DNA from: Shewanella baltica
Lineage (GTDB): Bacteria; Pseudomonadota; Gammaproteobacteria; Enterobacterales; Shewanellaceae
Direction of reading: 5' to 3'
Assembly: GCF_900456975.1 (NCBI RefSeq)
Contig: NZ_UGYM01000002.1
Coordinates: 992,001 to 1,056,000 of the forward strand
DNA: 64,000 nt
Position 1 is the stretch's first letter, and the number at the start of each line of letters is the position of its first letter. A program made the position numbers and the translations under genes. Shown piece by piece: positions 37,977 to 46,949 of the stretch. Under the pieces are notes generated by a model, which was not told where the DNA came from, ran no database searches, and saw only the letters and a list, made by a program, of their open reading frames with translations.

Positions 37977-38891
37977 GTGAAATATTTGCTGACGTATTTT
38001 AAGGGAATGGCCATGGGCGCTGCCGATGTCGTGCCTGGCGTTTCGGGCGGCACCATAGCGTTTATTACCGGTATTCTCGATACCTTGCTCGACAGTGTAA
38101 AACGCATCAATCCTTCCCTTTGGGGTGTGATTAAGTCGCAGGGCATAAAAGGGGCATTTGCCCATATTAATGGTGGCTTTTTAGTGAGTCTGCTGGCGGG
38201 GATCCTGACCAGTATTTTTACCTTTGCTAAGCTGATCTCTTGGTTACTGGCGACGCATCCAATCCCGATTTGGTCGTTCTTTTTTGGGCTTATTCTTATC
38301 TCTGTTGTGCATATGCTTAAGCAAGTGAGTGGTTTCACTGTGGCACGTTTAGGTTTATTTGCCTTAGGTGTGCTGGCTGCATGGGCGATAACTGTGTTAA
38401 ATCCGGTCGCAGTAGAAGCCAGTTACATTAATATCTTCTTCGGTGGCGCGATTGCGATTTGTGCCATGGTATTGCCGGGGATTTCAGGCAGTTTTATCTT
38501 ATTATTACTGGGTTTATATCCCGTGGTTTTAGCAGCGGCTAAAAATATTCAGCTGGATATTTTGGGCTGTTTCGCCGTTGGCGCTGTGATGGGATTACTG
38601 ACATTCAGTCATCTATTGTCGGCACTGATGCGTAAGCACCACGATGCCACTATCGTGTTTCTAACCGGATTAATGTTAGGCACCTTAGGTAAAATTTGGC
38701 CATGGAAAGAAACCTTAACTTGGCGGACTAACTCCCACGGTGAGCAAGTGCCTTTGCTGGAGCAAAATATTTCGCCGCTTAATTTTGAGCAAGTGACGGG
38801 CCTACCTTCGCAACTCGCCTTTGCGATTGTGTGTATGCTGGCGGCGATTGCACTGGTATGGGGTTTAGAGAAAGTGGGTAAAAGGGATTAA
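37977..38891 (+). CDS. DUF368 family membrane protein (polyprenyl-phosphate transporter family, PopT-like)
   Basis: This 304-residue membrane protein has about eight helices and the diagnostic repeats GAADVVPGVSGGTIAFI near the N-terminus and AMVLPGISGSFILLLLGLY in the middle. Members of this family (PopT) have been linked to recycling of the lipid carrier undecaprenyl phosphate across the membrane, needed for peptidoglycan and O-antigen synthesis. GTG is the start codon, with AAGGA 7 bp upstream. It is monocistronic. Confidence 0.88.
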   Translation: MKYLLTYFKGMAMGAADVVPGVSGGTIAFITGILDTLLDSVKRINPSLWGVIKSQGIKGAFAHINGGFLVSLLAGILTSIFTFAKLISWLLATHPIPIWSFFFGLILISVVHMLKQVSGFTVARLGLFALGVLAAWAITVLNPVAVEASYINIFFGGAIAICAMVLPGISGSFILLLLGLYPVVLAAAKNIQLDILGCFAVGAVMGLLTFSHLLSALMRKHHDATIVFLTGLMLGTLGKIWPWKETLTWRTNSHGEQVPLLEQNISPLNFEQVTGLPSQLAFAIVCMLAAIALVWGLEKVGKRD

Positions 38892-38923
38892 TCCTTCATT
38901 TTGACTGGATTGGTTTACACAAC

Positions 38924-38952
38924 AAAAAGCAGCGAATATTCGCTGCTTTTTT
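38924..38952. terminator. Bidirectional intrinsic terminator
   Basis: An almost perfect hairpin AAAAAGCAGCGAAT/ATTCGCTGCTTTTTT, between DUF368 and the convergent regulator gene. Confidence 0.9.
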
Positions 38953-38980
38953 GTTTTTGATACCCTGAGATAATATTGAA

Positions 38981-39640
38981 TTAAGCTTGATTGGCTTTAA
39001 TTTCCCGCAGGTAGCGGTAAATAGAATGTACCGAAATCCCTAAACGAGTCGCGGCCACTTGGGCGCTGTCTTTGAGCTCAAAAATACCTAACTCATGCAA
39101 TTGATTGACGATTTCACGGCTCTTTTGTGAGGGTGAAATCCCAGGATTTGAGCGCACTTCATGGTTGATACTGTCAATCGTGCTATGCAGCGCTTCATCG
39201 ATATTGCGGGCAAATATCTCTGGTGAGCTAGTTACTTCAGTGCTGAAGAGATTATCCGGCATCATAGTGCGCAGTACTGATTGCAGCGGCGCATCCATGT
39301 CGCTGTTAATGCACAGCAAACCTATGGGCTGATTTTTACTGTTGCGGATGACCGTCGTGATCGATCTTAGCGTCTTACCATTGGCGCATTTAGTTAGGTA
39401 AGAGTTAGAAATATCCTGACCTGTCTTGAGTTTAAGCAAGGCAAGGTTGGTTATCGGCGCCCCCACTTCTCGACCTGTGACATGGCCATTGGCAATTTTG
39501 ACCACAGACGGATGTTTCGCATCTAAGCTGTGCAATACCACTTCTGTGTGCTGACCATACATAGCTGCGATGCCATCGACGATATTTTCGACCGATTTCA
39601 GAATATCCAGATCACTTTGCGTTAAATCTTGCAGTTTCAC
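38981..39640 (-). CDS. YheO/DauR-type transcriptional regulator (PAS plus HTH)
   Basis: A 219-residue regulator. The N-terminal YheO-like PAS domain (about residues 15-130; EVVLHSLD, NGHVTGREVGAP) should sense a small molecule. The C-terminal HTH (about 165-215) contains the AATRLGISVHSIYRYLREI recognition helix. DauR of Pseudomonas, a relative, represses D-arginine use. Here the gene is the last of an apparent operon with ridA and the cysteine desulfidase, so it probably controls cysteine breakdown and the divergent transporter. It follows cyuA by 50 bp. Confidence 0.85.
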   Translation of the reverse strand: MKLQDLTQSDLDILKSVENIVDGIAAMYGQHTEVVLHSLDAKHPSVVKIANGHVTGREVGAPITNLALLKLKTGQDISNSYLTKCANGKTLRSITTVIRNSKNQPIGLLCINSDMDAPLQSVLRTMMPDNLFSTEVTSSPEIFARNIDEALHSTIDSINHEVRSNPGISPSQKSREIVNQLHELGIFELKDSAQVAATRLGISVHSIYRYLREIKANQA

Positions 39641-39690
39641 AATTTCAACCTTTGGTTATTAACCCGCCATTATTCAGCGGGTTAAAATCA

Positions 39691-40965
39691 TTATGCCGAC
39701 ATAATATCGATAATAGTGACATCTGTGGATGACATGCCATTGAGGATCATTTTGCCAATGTTTTTAATGGTTTTTTCAACATCGGTTGCAATAATACCTT
39801 GGCCGGAGACATTGTGACTACTGAGCGCCATCAAAAATGAGCGCACGGCCGCACTGGAGGACGTGCTGACCTTCATGGCGCAGGAAGCTTTAGCGCCGTC
39901 ACACACCATGCCCGAGCTGTCACTGATCACGTTTTGAATCGCGAAACAGGATTGTTCGAACGAACCTCCCGCCAAATACACCATGGCCATAGACGCGGCG
40001 GCGCTGGTGACTGTATTACCACAAAATGCTGACAGCGGCGGATAGTGGGACTTGATATAAATTGCCCCGAGATGGCTCATGATCAACGCGCGGGCTAGCT
40101 GTTCTTCCGAAACCTTATAGCATTGCGCCGTTAATACCACGGGAATGGTCGCGGCGATGCCTTGGTTGCCACTGCCAAGATTACTCATGGCGGGCAAATT
40201 AGCACCGCCCATGCGCGCATCTGAGGCTGCAGCCGTTAACATCACGATTTTATTGAGTAAATCTTCACCAATAATGCCGGCGGCTATGCCGCTTTTCATG
40301 GTGCGGCCGACTTCGAGTCCATAGGGATTGGCCATGCCTTCATCGGATAATTTGCCGTTTAACTCAGAGGCCTCGAGGATGAACTTGATCTCTTCGAAGG
40401 GGACTTCTTGGGCGAAGCGATAAATGGATTCGATAGTGATATCCACGCCTTCACAGATGGAACCCGTGGCTTTAGCTTGCGTGCTATCGACACTGAAGAC
40501 GGATTCGCCGTTGAGGCGCTTTTCGGCAATAAGCGTATGGCCACCACAGATTTTCACTAGGGCTTCGCGGTCGCCTTTTTTTGCGATAACACAGCAATAG
40601 ATAAATTCTGCCGTTTCAGTGCGCTCGACGGTGACTTTACCCGCATCGATCAGTGCCTGTGCTTTGGCGACTTGCTCCGGCGTGATCACTGCCAATACTT
40701 CTAAGCCCGCATCAGGATTACCGGCAATGGCGCCTGCCGCTGCGGCAATTGCCAGACCGATTTTGCCTGTACCAGGCACAAACACACCCATAGAGTTTTT
40801 ATAAAGATTGTCAGACACTTGTACAGCAATTGAATCGGGCTCAACACCCAGTAAGGCGCGAGCGACGGCGGCGGCGTAAGCGGCGGCGATGGGCTCAGTG
40901 CAGCCTAATGCGGGCTTAACGACCTGTTTGATGATGTTAATATACTGCTGCCATTGGGGTTTCAT
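39691..40965 (-). CDS. cyuA: L-cysteine desulfidase (CyuA/YhaM family, serine dehydratase alpha-like)
   Basis: This 424-residue enzyme of the UPF0597 family should convert cysteine to sulfide, ammonia and pyruvate by way of 2-aminoacrylate. It matches E. coli YhaM along its length as I remember it: [17 protein letters not shown] near the start, [35 protein letters not shown] and the Cys-rich [14 protein letters not shown]. Conserved cysteines should hold a [4Fe-4S] cluster. It lies 24 bp after ridA, whose product removes the reactive 2-aminoacrylate, so the gene order makes chemical sense. Confidence 0.88.
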
Positions 40966-40989
40966 CAGCTTACAACCTTTTGTTAATAC

Positions 40990-41373
40990 TTAAATGTTAA
41001 CGTGTGCTATCGCTTCAACTTCCACTTTAACGCCCAGTGGAAGATCCTTCACCGCAAAACAGCTACGTGCAGGGCAGTCGGTTTTAAAATAGGTTTTATA
41101 TACTTCGTTAAAGGCGGCAAAGTCACTGATCTCAGCAAGATAACAAGTGGTTTTGAGAACCGTTTCTAAGCTACCGCCACCCGCTTCAAGTACGTATTTG
41201 AGATTGTCTAGCGACTGAATCGATTGTGCGGTGATCCCACCGTCAACCACGCCGCCTTTCTCTTTACAAACGGGTAGTTGGCCAGAGGTAAAGATGAGAT
41301 TGCCATAGCTCGTACCGTGTGAATAAGGGCCAATGGCTGCGGGAGCGCTTTCTGCGTGAATAATGGTTTTCAT
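40990..41373 (-). CDS. RidA-family enamine/imine deaminase
   Basis: This is a 127-residue RidA/YjgF protein that hydrolyses reactive enamines such as 2-aminoacrylate to keto acids. The family motifs PAAIGPYSHG, FTSGQLP, CYLAEISDFAAFNEVY and CPARSCFAVKDLP.G are present, with the active-site Arg in PARS. I chose the ATG at 41373, which follows GGAGAG. It is the first gene of the ridA-cyuA-regulator operon. A promoter (-35 TTGCAA at 41450-41455, -10 AATAAT at 41427-41432, 17-bp gap, minus strand) fits well. Confidence 0.92.
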   Translation of the reverse strand: MKTIIHAESAPAAIGPYSHGTSYGNLIFTSGQLPVCKEKGGVVDGGITAQSIQSLDNLKYVLEAGGGSLETVLKTTCYLAEISDFAAFNEVYKTYFKTDCPARSCFAVKDLPLGVKVEVEAIAHVNI

Positions 41374-41426
41374 TGTCTCTCCAACGTGCAAATAAAATTG
41401 AATGCCGCGTTCGGCCTATGTGCAAC

Positions 41427-41455
41427 ATTATTTGTATTTTTTGCATTTATTGCAA
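41427..41455 (-). promoter_or_regulatory. Predicted promoter of ridA-cyuA operon
   Basis: On the minus strand the -35 is TTGCAA and the -10 AATAAT, with a 17-bp spacer. Transcription would start near 41420, about 47 bp before the ridA start codon. Confidence 0.55.
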
Positions 41456-41541
41456 TTATTTTTTAATAAATTTCACTTGCTAGTGTTATTTGTGCGCTAT
41501 TTATCCCGTTTTTAGCTAAGTTGTGAGCGTTAACTCTTTGT

Positions 41542-41595
41542 TCAACAAAAGTTGAGTATAATGGTTGCTGAGTTTGTTTTGTTCAAATATATTTG
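41542..41595 (+). promoter_or_regulatory. Transporter promoter region with two palindromes
   Basis: A perfect -10 TATAAT (41557-41562) lacks a good -35. The palindrome TCAACAAAAGTTGA (41542-41555) lies directly against it, and a second, CAAATATATTTG (41584-41595), lies downstream. This suggests an activator or repressor site, possibly for the linked DauR-type regulator. Confidence 0.5.
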
Positions 41596-41629
41596 CACAA
41601 AATAATAGCAACAAGGTAAAGGTGAAATA

Positions 41630-42901
41630 ATGGATGCAACAATTACTGCTGCACAGTGGAAAGCAGATACCCGCTTCGATAGTACGGATTGGGGCTGGAT
41701 AATCATGAGTATCGGTATGGCGATTGGCGCGGGGATCGTGTTTTTGCCTGTGCAGGTTGGTTTAATGGGCCTATGGGTGTTCTTACTGTCTGGCATTATT
41801 GGCTATCCGGCCATGTATATGTTTCAGCGGTTATTTATCAATACCTTAGCCGAATCACCTGAGTGTAAGGATTACCCGAGTGTGATTTCGGGTTACTTAG
41901 GTAAAAACTGGGGCATGTTGTTGGGCGGCTTGTACTTCATAATGCTGGTTATTTGGGTGTTTGTGTATTCAACGGCCATTACTAACGACAGTGCTTCTTT
42001 TTTACAGAGCTTTGGGGTGACGAAAGACTTGTTGTCACATAATCCCTTCTACGGGTTAGCGCTGATCTGCGGCTTAGTTGCTTTAGCATCCCGCGGCGAA
42101 AATCTACTGTTTAAGATCTCCACTTTTATGGTGCTGACTAAGCTGGGCGTTGTGGCTGTGTTAGGGCTATTGATGGTGGACAAGTGGGATATCAATAATA
42201 TTGGCGCTATTCCGGCAACGGGAGATTGGTTAAAAGATGCGGTCGTTATGCTGCCCTTTACGCTGACATCGATTCTGTTTATTCAAAGCTTAAGCCCTAT
42301 GGTGATTTCATACCGTTCGCGGGAAAAATCCTTAGCCGTGGCGCGCTTTAAAGCGATGCGCGCCATGAATATTGCCTTTGGTGTCTTGTTTGTCGTGGTG
42401 TTCTTTTATGCTGTGTCATTCACGCTCGCTATGGGTCATGAACAAGCGGTGCGTGCATCGGAAGAAAATATCTCAGCCTTAGCCATGGTCGCCCAAGGTA
42501 TGCAGGGACAAACACTGAAATTACTGAGTCTGACACTGAACATTTTTGCGGTCATGACGGCTTACTTTGGGGTGTATCTTGGTTTCAGGGAAGCTTGCCA
42601 AGGGCTAACCATGAATATGCTGCGTCGATATATGCCTGAAGATCGCATCAACAAAAAGCTTGTGGGTTACGGCATCATGATTTTCACGATTCTACTGTCG
42701 TGGGGCGCGATTGTATTGAATGCGCCAGTGCTGAGCTTTACGTCGATTTGCAGTCCAATCTTTGGTTTGGTCGGGTGTTTGATCCCTGCTTATTTAGTGT
42801 ATCAAGTGCCTGCACTGCATAAGTACAAAGGTGCGTCGCTGTACATCATTATCATCACAGGTTTATTGCTGTGTGTATCACCTTTCTTGGCGTTTAGTTA
42901 A
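41630..42901 (+). CDS. Amino-acid transporter, HAAAP family (SdaC/YhaO-like)
   Basis: This 423-residue membrane protein has about 11 helices. The first helix carries GWIIMSIGMAIGAGIVFLPVQ, a hallmark of the hydroxy/aromatic amino-acid permease family (SdaC, TdcC, YhaO). Divergence from the ridA-cyuA operon suggests that it brings in cysteine (as YhaO/CyuP in E. coli) or serine. The region before it has a perfect -10 and two palindromes. It ends before a bidirectional terminator. Confidence 0.85.
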   Translation: MDATITAAQWKADTRFDSTDWGWIIMSIGMAIGAGIVFLPVQVGLMGLWVFLLSGIIGYPAMYMFQRLFINTLAESPECKDYPSVISGYLGKNWGMLLGGLYFIMLVIWVFVYSTAITNDSASFLQSFGVTKDLLSHNPFYGLALICGLVALASRGENLLFKISTFMVLTKLGVVAVLGLLMVDKWDINNIGAIPATGDWLKDAVVMLPFTLTSILFIQSLSPMVISYRSREKSLAVARFKAMRAMNIAFGVLFVVVFFYAVSFTLAMGHEQAVRASEENISALAMVAQGMQGQTLKLLSLTLNIFAVMTAYFGVYLGFREACQGLTMNMLRRYMPEDRINKKLVGYGIMIFTILLSWGAIVLNAPVLSFTSICSPIFGLVGCLIPAYLVYQVPALHKYKGASLYIIIITGLLLCVSPFLAFS

Positions 42902-42943
42902 CACGAATAAAGTGGTACAAAAAGATAAGCTTTAAGGAATTAA

Positions 42944-42982
42944 AAAACCGGTATTAAGTGTAAACTCAATACCGGTTTTCTA
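42944..42982. terminator. Bidirectional intrinsic terminator
   Basis: AAAACCGGTATT pairs with AATACCGGTTTT across a 12-nt loop, between the transporter and the chemoreceptor operon. Confidence 0.87.
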
Positions 42983-43014
42983 TTTTGAGCAATCATTTCG
43001 ATAATGCTCTATGG

Positions 43015-44634
43015 TCAAAGTTTGAATTGAGATGTGGCGTTTTTCAGTTCATTGGCAAAATCAACTAACCCTTCGGAGACATTGCGAACCTGCGACAGAA
43101 TTTGCAATGTCTGTTCGAATGAAGCGTTCATATTGACGACGTTATCGACCACTTGAGAAGCGACTGAGGCTTGCTCTTCCGTTGCCGAGGCAATGTGGGT
43201 GTTCATGCTATTGATACTGACAATCTGCTGCTGAATCGATTTTAATGCACTGCCTGTGTTTTGGGCATTGGTTTCATTTTCCGATGATTTCGACATGGCC
43301 ACATTCATGGTACTGACCGAAGAAATGGCCGCCGTTTTAAGGTTTTGTAACACATGACGAATTTCTGTGGTTGCATCTGCGGTTTTAGAGGCGAGGGCAC
43401 GGACTTCATCCGCTACCACGGCAAAGCCCCGTCCTTGCTCACCCGCGCGGGCAGCTTCGATGGCGGCGTTCAGTGCCAACAGGTTAGTTTGCTCAGCAAT
43501 CGAGGTAATCACATTTAAGATAGAGGTGACATTTTCAGTGTCTCTGGCAAGTTCATTAATCGAGTTAGAAGCGGCCTGAATCCCCGTATTTAATTCCTGT
43601 GAAATATCGATAGTACGTTGGACGACTGTCATACCTTGCATGGCTTCTTTTTCGGCAATCTGGGCGGCACTGGCGGCTTGGCGCGCATTTTGCGAAATTT
43701 CAATGACGGAGTGGCGCATGTCTTCCATTGAAACTTGCACAGCACTGGCATCATGGCTTTGTCTCTGAGTTGCATGCGTCGCATCTTCCATTCGCTGTTT
43801 GAGTGAGTGCGAGCTTGCAAGCAAGGGATCGGTAACATTCACCACCCTGCGAATCGAATCACCGAGTAACCCAAGGAATCGATTGAAGTTACTCGATACT
43901 TGGCCGAGTTCATCACTACCAGACACGTTAAGTTTATGGCTAAGATCACCCTTACCATCGGCGAGCTCACTCAATGACTGGGCAACATTACGGGCAGAAG
44001 AGCTAATGGCGCGTGCAATGGCGATAGTGACAATAAACATCACGATCAGCAAAGCGATACCGATGGAGAGGGTGAGCCATAAACTTTGCTCCGATCTGTC
44101 GCCCGCTTCTTTTATTGATTGTTTAAATTCGAGTACTTTTTCTTGTTTGTAGTTTTGTATTTCATTGAGCACTGCTTCATAGGCTTGGGATTTTTCTTGG
44201 CTGATTTGGCCAATATTTGCCATATCAATCGTACCTGCCAGCATGCCTTTAGCCAGCTTAATTGTCATGTCGTTATAACGGGTTAATTTAGCCGATAGAT
44301 TGTTGAGTTGATTGGCTTGTGAGGGATCGACGTTGTCTAACTGTTGGAGGTTTTTGCGTAAAGATTCGTACATAGTACCTGCATTGGTTAACAGGTCTTC
44401 GTCGGCAAAAGAAACGGATTGAGTATAAAGCTCATCGAGTCGTTGGATAAAAAACACGTTTTGATTGGCGAGTTCAACCCTTTGGTAAACTTGCTGCTCC
44501 ATATAGTTAAGAGTGGTGCGATTTTTATTTATGGAGATAACACTAATGCTTAAGTTTAAAGCGAAAATGATGACTGCTAAAATAAATATCGCGATAACTT
44601 TTTTAAAAATAGAAATGTTATTAAAGAAATTCAT
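43015..44634 (-). CDS. Methyl-accepting chemotaxis protein with periplasmic four-helix-type domain
   Basis: A 539-residue chemoreceptor. Helix one (about residues 10-32) and helix two (about 185-207) flank a helical periplasmic domain (4HB_MCP type). A HAMP domain and a signalling domain follow, with the conserved tip [20 protein letters not shown] at about 383-402. It is the third gene of a porin / PstS-like / chemoreceptor operon, 44 bp after the binding-protein-like gene, suggesting that it senses the ligand handled by its neighbours. No methylation-receptor C-terminal pentapeptide is present. Confidence 0.9.
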   Translation of the reverse strand: MNFFNNISIFKKVIAIFILAVIIFALNLSISVISINKNRTTLNYMEQQVYQRVELANQNVFFIQRLDELYTQSVSFADEDLLTNAGTMYESLRKNLQQLDNVDPSQANQLNNLSAKLTRYNDMTIKLAKGMLAGTIDMANIGQISQEKSQAYEAVLNEIQNYKQEKVLEFKQSIKEAGDRSEQSLWLTLSIGIALLIVMFIVTIAIARAISSSARNVAQSLSELADGKGDLSHKLNVSGSDELGQVSSNFNRFLGLLGDSIRRVVNVTDPLLASSHSLKQRMEDATHATQRQSHDASAVQVSMEDMRHSVIEISQNARQAASAAQIAEKEAMQGMTVVQRTIDISQELNTGIQAASNSINELARDTENVTSILNVITSIAEQTNLLALNAAIEAARAGEQGRGFAVVADEVRALASKTADATTEIRHVLQNLKTAAISSVSTMNVAMSKSSENETNAQNTGSALKSIQQQIVSINSMNTHIASATEEQASVASQVVDNVVNMNASFEQTLQILSQVRNVSEGLVDFANELKNATSQFKL

Positions 44635-44678
44635 CCCTTGCCCCCAAGTTGTGCCGAGCTTAAGCCCGGCACTCCAAT

Positions 44679-45089
44679 CTAAAACTCGGCAATAACTTTT
44701 ACCGAATCATTGGCCTCACTACTATCAATATAGCCAATAATATTAGGGTTAGATGCAACTAATTTTATCATCTCCGCCCCACTAGTGACCTCCTTGGGTG
44801 GCGTTCCTTTGCCCGTAAACACTTTCTGTGACCAATATGACTTAAGTTGGCTGGATGACTTGCCCAATACTTTAGTGTCAAATGTCTCCCTTAAGGGCAT
44901 AGCACTGTCAAGATTGACCGGTACTGCTTGGGCTCCTCCGGGGAAGGTCTTTGTTTTTCCTAAAAAAATATTCTCGATTGATTTTTGATCTATTGCATCC
45001 GCATTACTGGGATTCACGATGACAACTACGCCAGCAAATAATGGCATTGAGAGTAAACTGAGTAGGATTGAGCAAAGTAATTTTTTCAT
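44679..45089 (-). CDS. Short PstS-like periplasmic phosphate-binding-type protein
   Basis: A 136-residue exported protein (signal peptide to about residue 19, LFA). It matches the N-terminal lobe of PstS-type proteins ([25 protein letters not shown] ... FPGG), about half the length of full PstS. Small proteins of this kind are common in Shewanella and Vibrio; whether they bind phosphate is not established. It lies 9 bp after the porin gene and 44 bp before the chemoreceptor gene. Confidence 0.78.
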   Translation of the reverse strand: MKKLLCSILLSLLSMPLFAGVVVIVNPSNADAIDQKSIENIFLGKTKTFPGGAQAVPVNLDSAMPLRETFDTKVLGKSSSQLKSYWSQKVFTGKGTPPKEVTSGAEMIKLVASNPNIIGYIDSSEANDSVKVIAEF

Positions 45090-45098
45090 ATCTCTCTC

Positions 45099-46175
45099 CT
45101 AAAATACTAAATCAATACCAAGACTGATGGATTTAGAATCCCCTGCGACTTTCATGCCTGGGCCGCCATCATCTTTAACGTCATCATATTGAATTTTAAA
45201 GGCTGCCGAAGGATGGAAATCCCAACGTATTCCTGCCGAGCTTGTATGGTGCACTTCGCCGCCTTCACCATCATTGAAGTCCGAATAGGAAATGTATGGC
45301 ATCACTGAATCGATACGATAACCGAAAGTGAGCAAGTAAGTATCTAGATTGCTACCATCGAGATCTAAGCGGTTAAGCTCTGATAGAAAGAGGAAGTTCT
45401 CATAATCTACGTTAACTGACAGGCCATAAAACTTGCCTGAACGTTGGGTGCTGCCATTCCATTCCTGCTGAATTCCACCAATATAACGTTCATTAGTGTA
45501 TTGCATATGTGTAAGGCGAATATCTAACCAATCTTTATTGAATTGGACAACAATACCGCCTATGTCCTTCCACACTTCTCGGGTATTTTCGAGGAAGAAA
45601 AAGTCAGATAACAGTTTATTGGGTTCACTATCTTCGCTACCGTAATAGACTTGCCCTGACATGGTCCAGTCGCCAATTAAATAGTTGTATAGCGCGCTGA
45701 CACCTGTGTAGTTAAATATTTGCCATGTGTAGTTATCTGCGGGTGGACGTATCCAAGGATAGGCATATCCAACATCAAAAAAATCACTGTAATAGTAGAG
45801 AGGTAGGCGTTTTTTACCGCCTTGTACAGTCCAATGATCATTGATCTCGTAGGATAAATAAGCCCATTCAAAACTTGCCGAAAAATCATCGGCACCGCGT
45901 GAAACGACCTGTGCAGTGGCAGTTAAACCTTCGAGTAAATCAGCAGAAAATTGGATTCCAAATAAGGTATCTGGTTTAAAGCTAATATCTTCATCGTAGG
46001 CACCAACGAGTGGATAGTCTGCGAGAAAGGTGGGACCTAAATCAAACTCAGCAACGCCAGAACCTTCGAGAACTTGACCCGCGACAACTGAGGCAAAACC
46101 TGAAATGTTCACTTCTGCATACGCGGTGGTGCTGAGCAAGAGTGAGCAAAGACCTAATGAAAACTTATGTTTCAT
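45099..46175 (-). CDS. Outer-membrane porin-like beta-barrel protein
   Basis: A 358-residue protein with a signal peptide (cleavage after AYA, residue 20). It is rich in alternating strands and aromatic girdles and ends in DLVF, the C-terminal Phe signature recognised by the BAM machinery. The start VNISGFASVVAG is typical of Shewanella porin-like proteins of about 350-400 residues. Substrate selectivity is unknown. It is the first gene of the operon with the PstS-like protein and chemoreceptor, so it may admit the solute that they bind and sense. Confidence 0.82.
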   Translation of the reverse strand: MKHKFSLGLCSLLLSTTAYAEVNISGFASVVAGQVLEGSGVAEFDLGPTFLADYPLVGAYDEDISFKPDTLFGIQFSADLLEGLTATAQVVSRGADDFSASFEWAYLSYEINDHWTVQGGKKRLPLYYYSDFFDVGYAYPWIRPPADNYTWQIFNYTGVSALYNYLIGDWTMSGQVYYGSEDSEPNKLLSDFFFLENTREVWKDIGGIVVQFNKDWLDIRLTHMQYTNERYIGGIQQEWNGSTQRSGKFYGLSVNVDYENFLFLSELNRLDLDGSNLDTYLLTFGYRIDSVMPYISYSDFNDGEGGEVHHTSSAGIRWDFHPSAAFKIQYDDVKDDGGPGMKVAGDSKSISLGIDLVF

Positions 46176-46949
46176 AAAAAAGCCCTTTAAAGTGAGGTAT
46201 ATTCGTTTTTAAGCCTAGAACAGGTGTGAACATACGCAAACTTTTATGGAACATTTTTGCAACACAGTGGTCTAAGTCCCATTTCGGACGATGAGTTTGG
46301 AATTTATGTTGTGATTATTGAGTTGAAAGTGAGTTGAAAGCGCTAGATGCGCCAAATATCTAGACCTGAATTCGGGCAAGTTTAGAGGTCGCAATTTTAG
46401 TGCACACTTAAATTGCAGATTTAAGCGTATAAATTTTAGTCACTAAATTCGAATTCTGTTTCATTTTTGCAGATGAAAATGTTGTAAAGCATATTTTGTA
46501 AATAATAGTTCGGCCAAGAGAATAACTCATTTTATTAAATGAGAACTCTGCACGTTTGCACGATAAATAACTAGGAATTATCTCCCTCATAAATATTAAC
46601 TTCGACTAATGTTGATATTTTTTTGCGGTGTGATTATAAATGAAATACGAGTGATACTTGTTTTAGTCGGCTTGAATTTGTTCAGTTTATATAATCCTCT
46701 TAATTTTTCATCGTCTTAGTCTTCTAAAATTGCTCTTCTAAGAAAAGTTGACATTTATCCCATTTTTACGAGTATGCCGCGCTGCGGCATATTTTACTGC
46801 GTCTTTTTCTCCGATTTACGGTCTTTGTACTGTATGGTGAGCAGCCTAAATTGGGTTTGATTGCTGCATAGGGTCATAGAACCTATAATCTTGCTCTGTG
46901 ATGTTGAGTTCTCTTCTTTCTAACATGATCCAATAAAAGGAATGTCATA
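46176..46949. other. Long gene-free region (774 bp) between divergent genes
   Basis: No open frame with convincing features was found. A hairpin TATGCCGC/GCGGCATA lies at 46773-46791, followed by only a weak T-run. The region is AT-rich and must hold the promoters of the porin operon and of the Tat-transglutaminase operon. A direct repeat GAGTTGAAAG occurs near 46320-46342. No known riboswitch or tRNA was recognised. Confidence 0.45.

Noticed and set aside
46408..46590. A 60-codon minus frame in the long gap
   Set aside because: AT-rich, no ribosome binding site, no domain.
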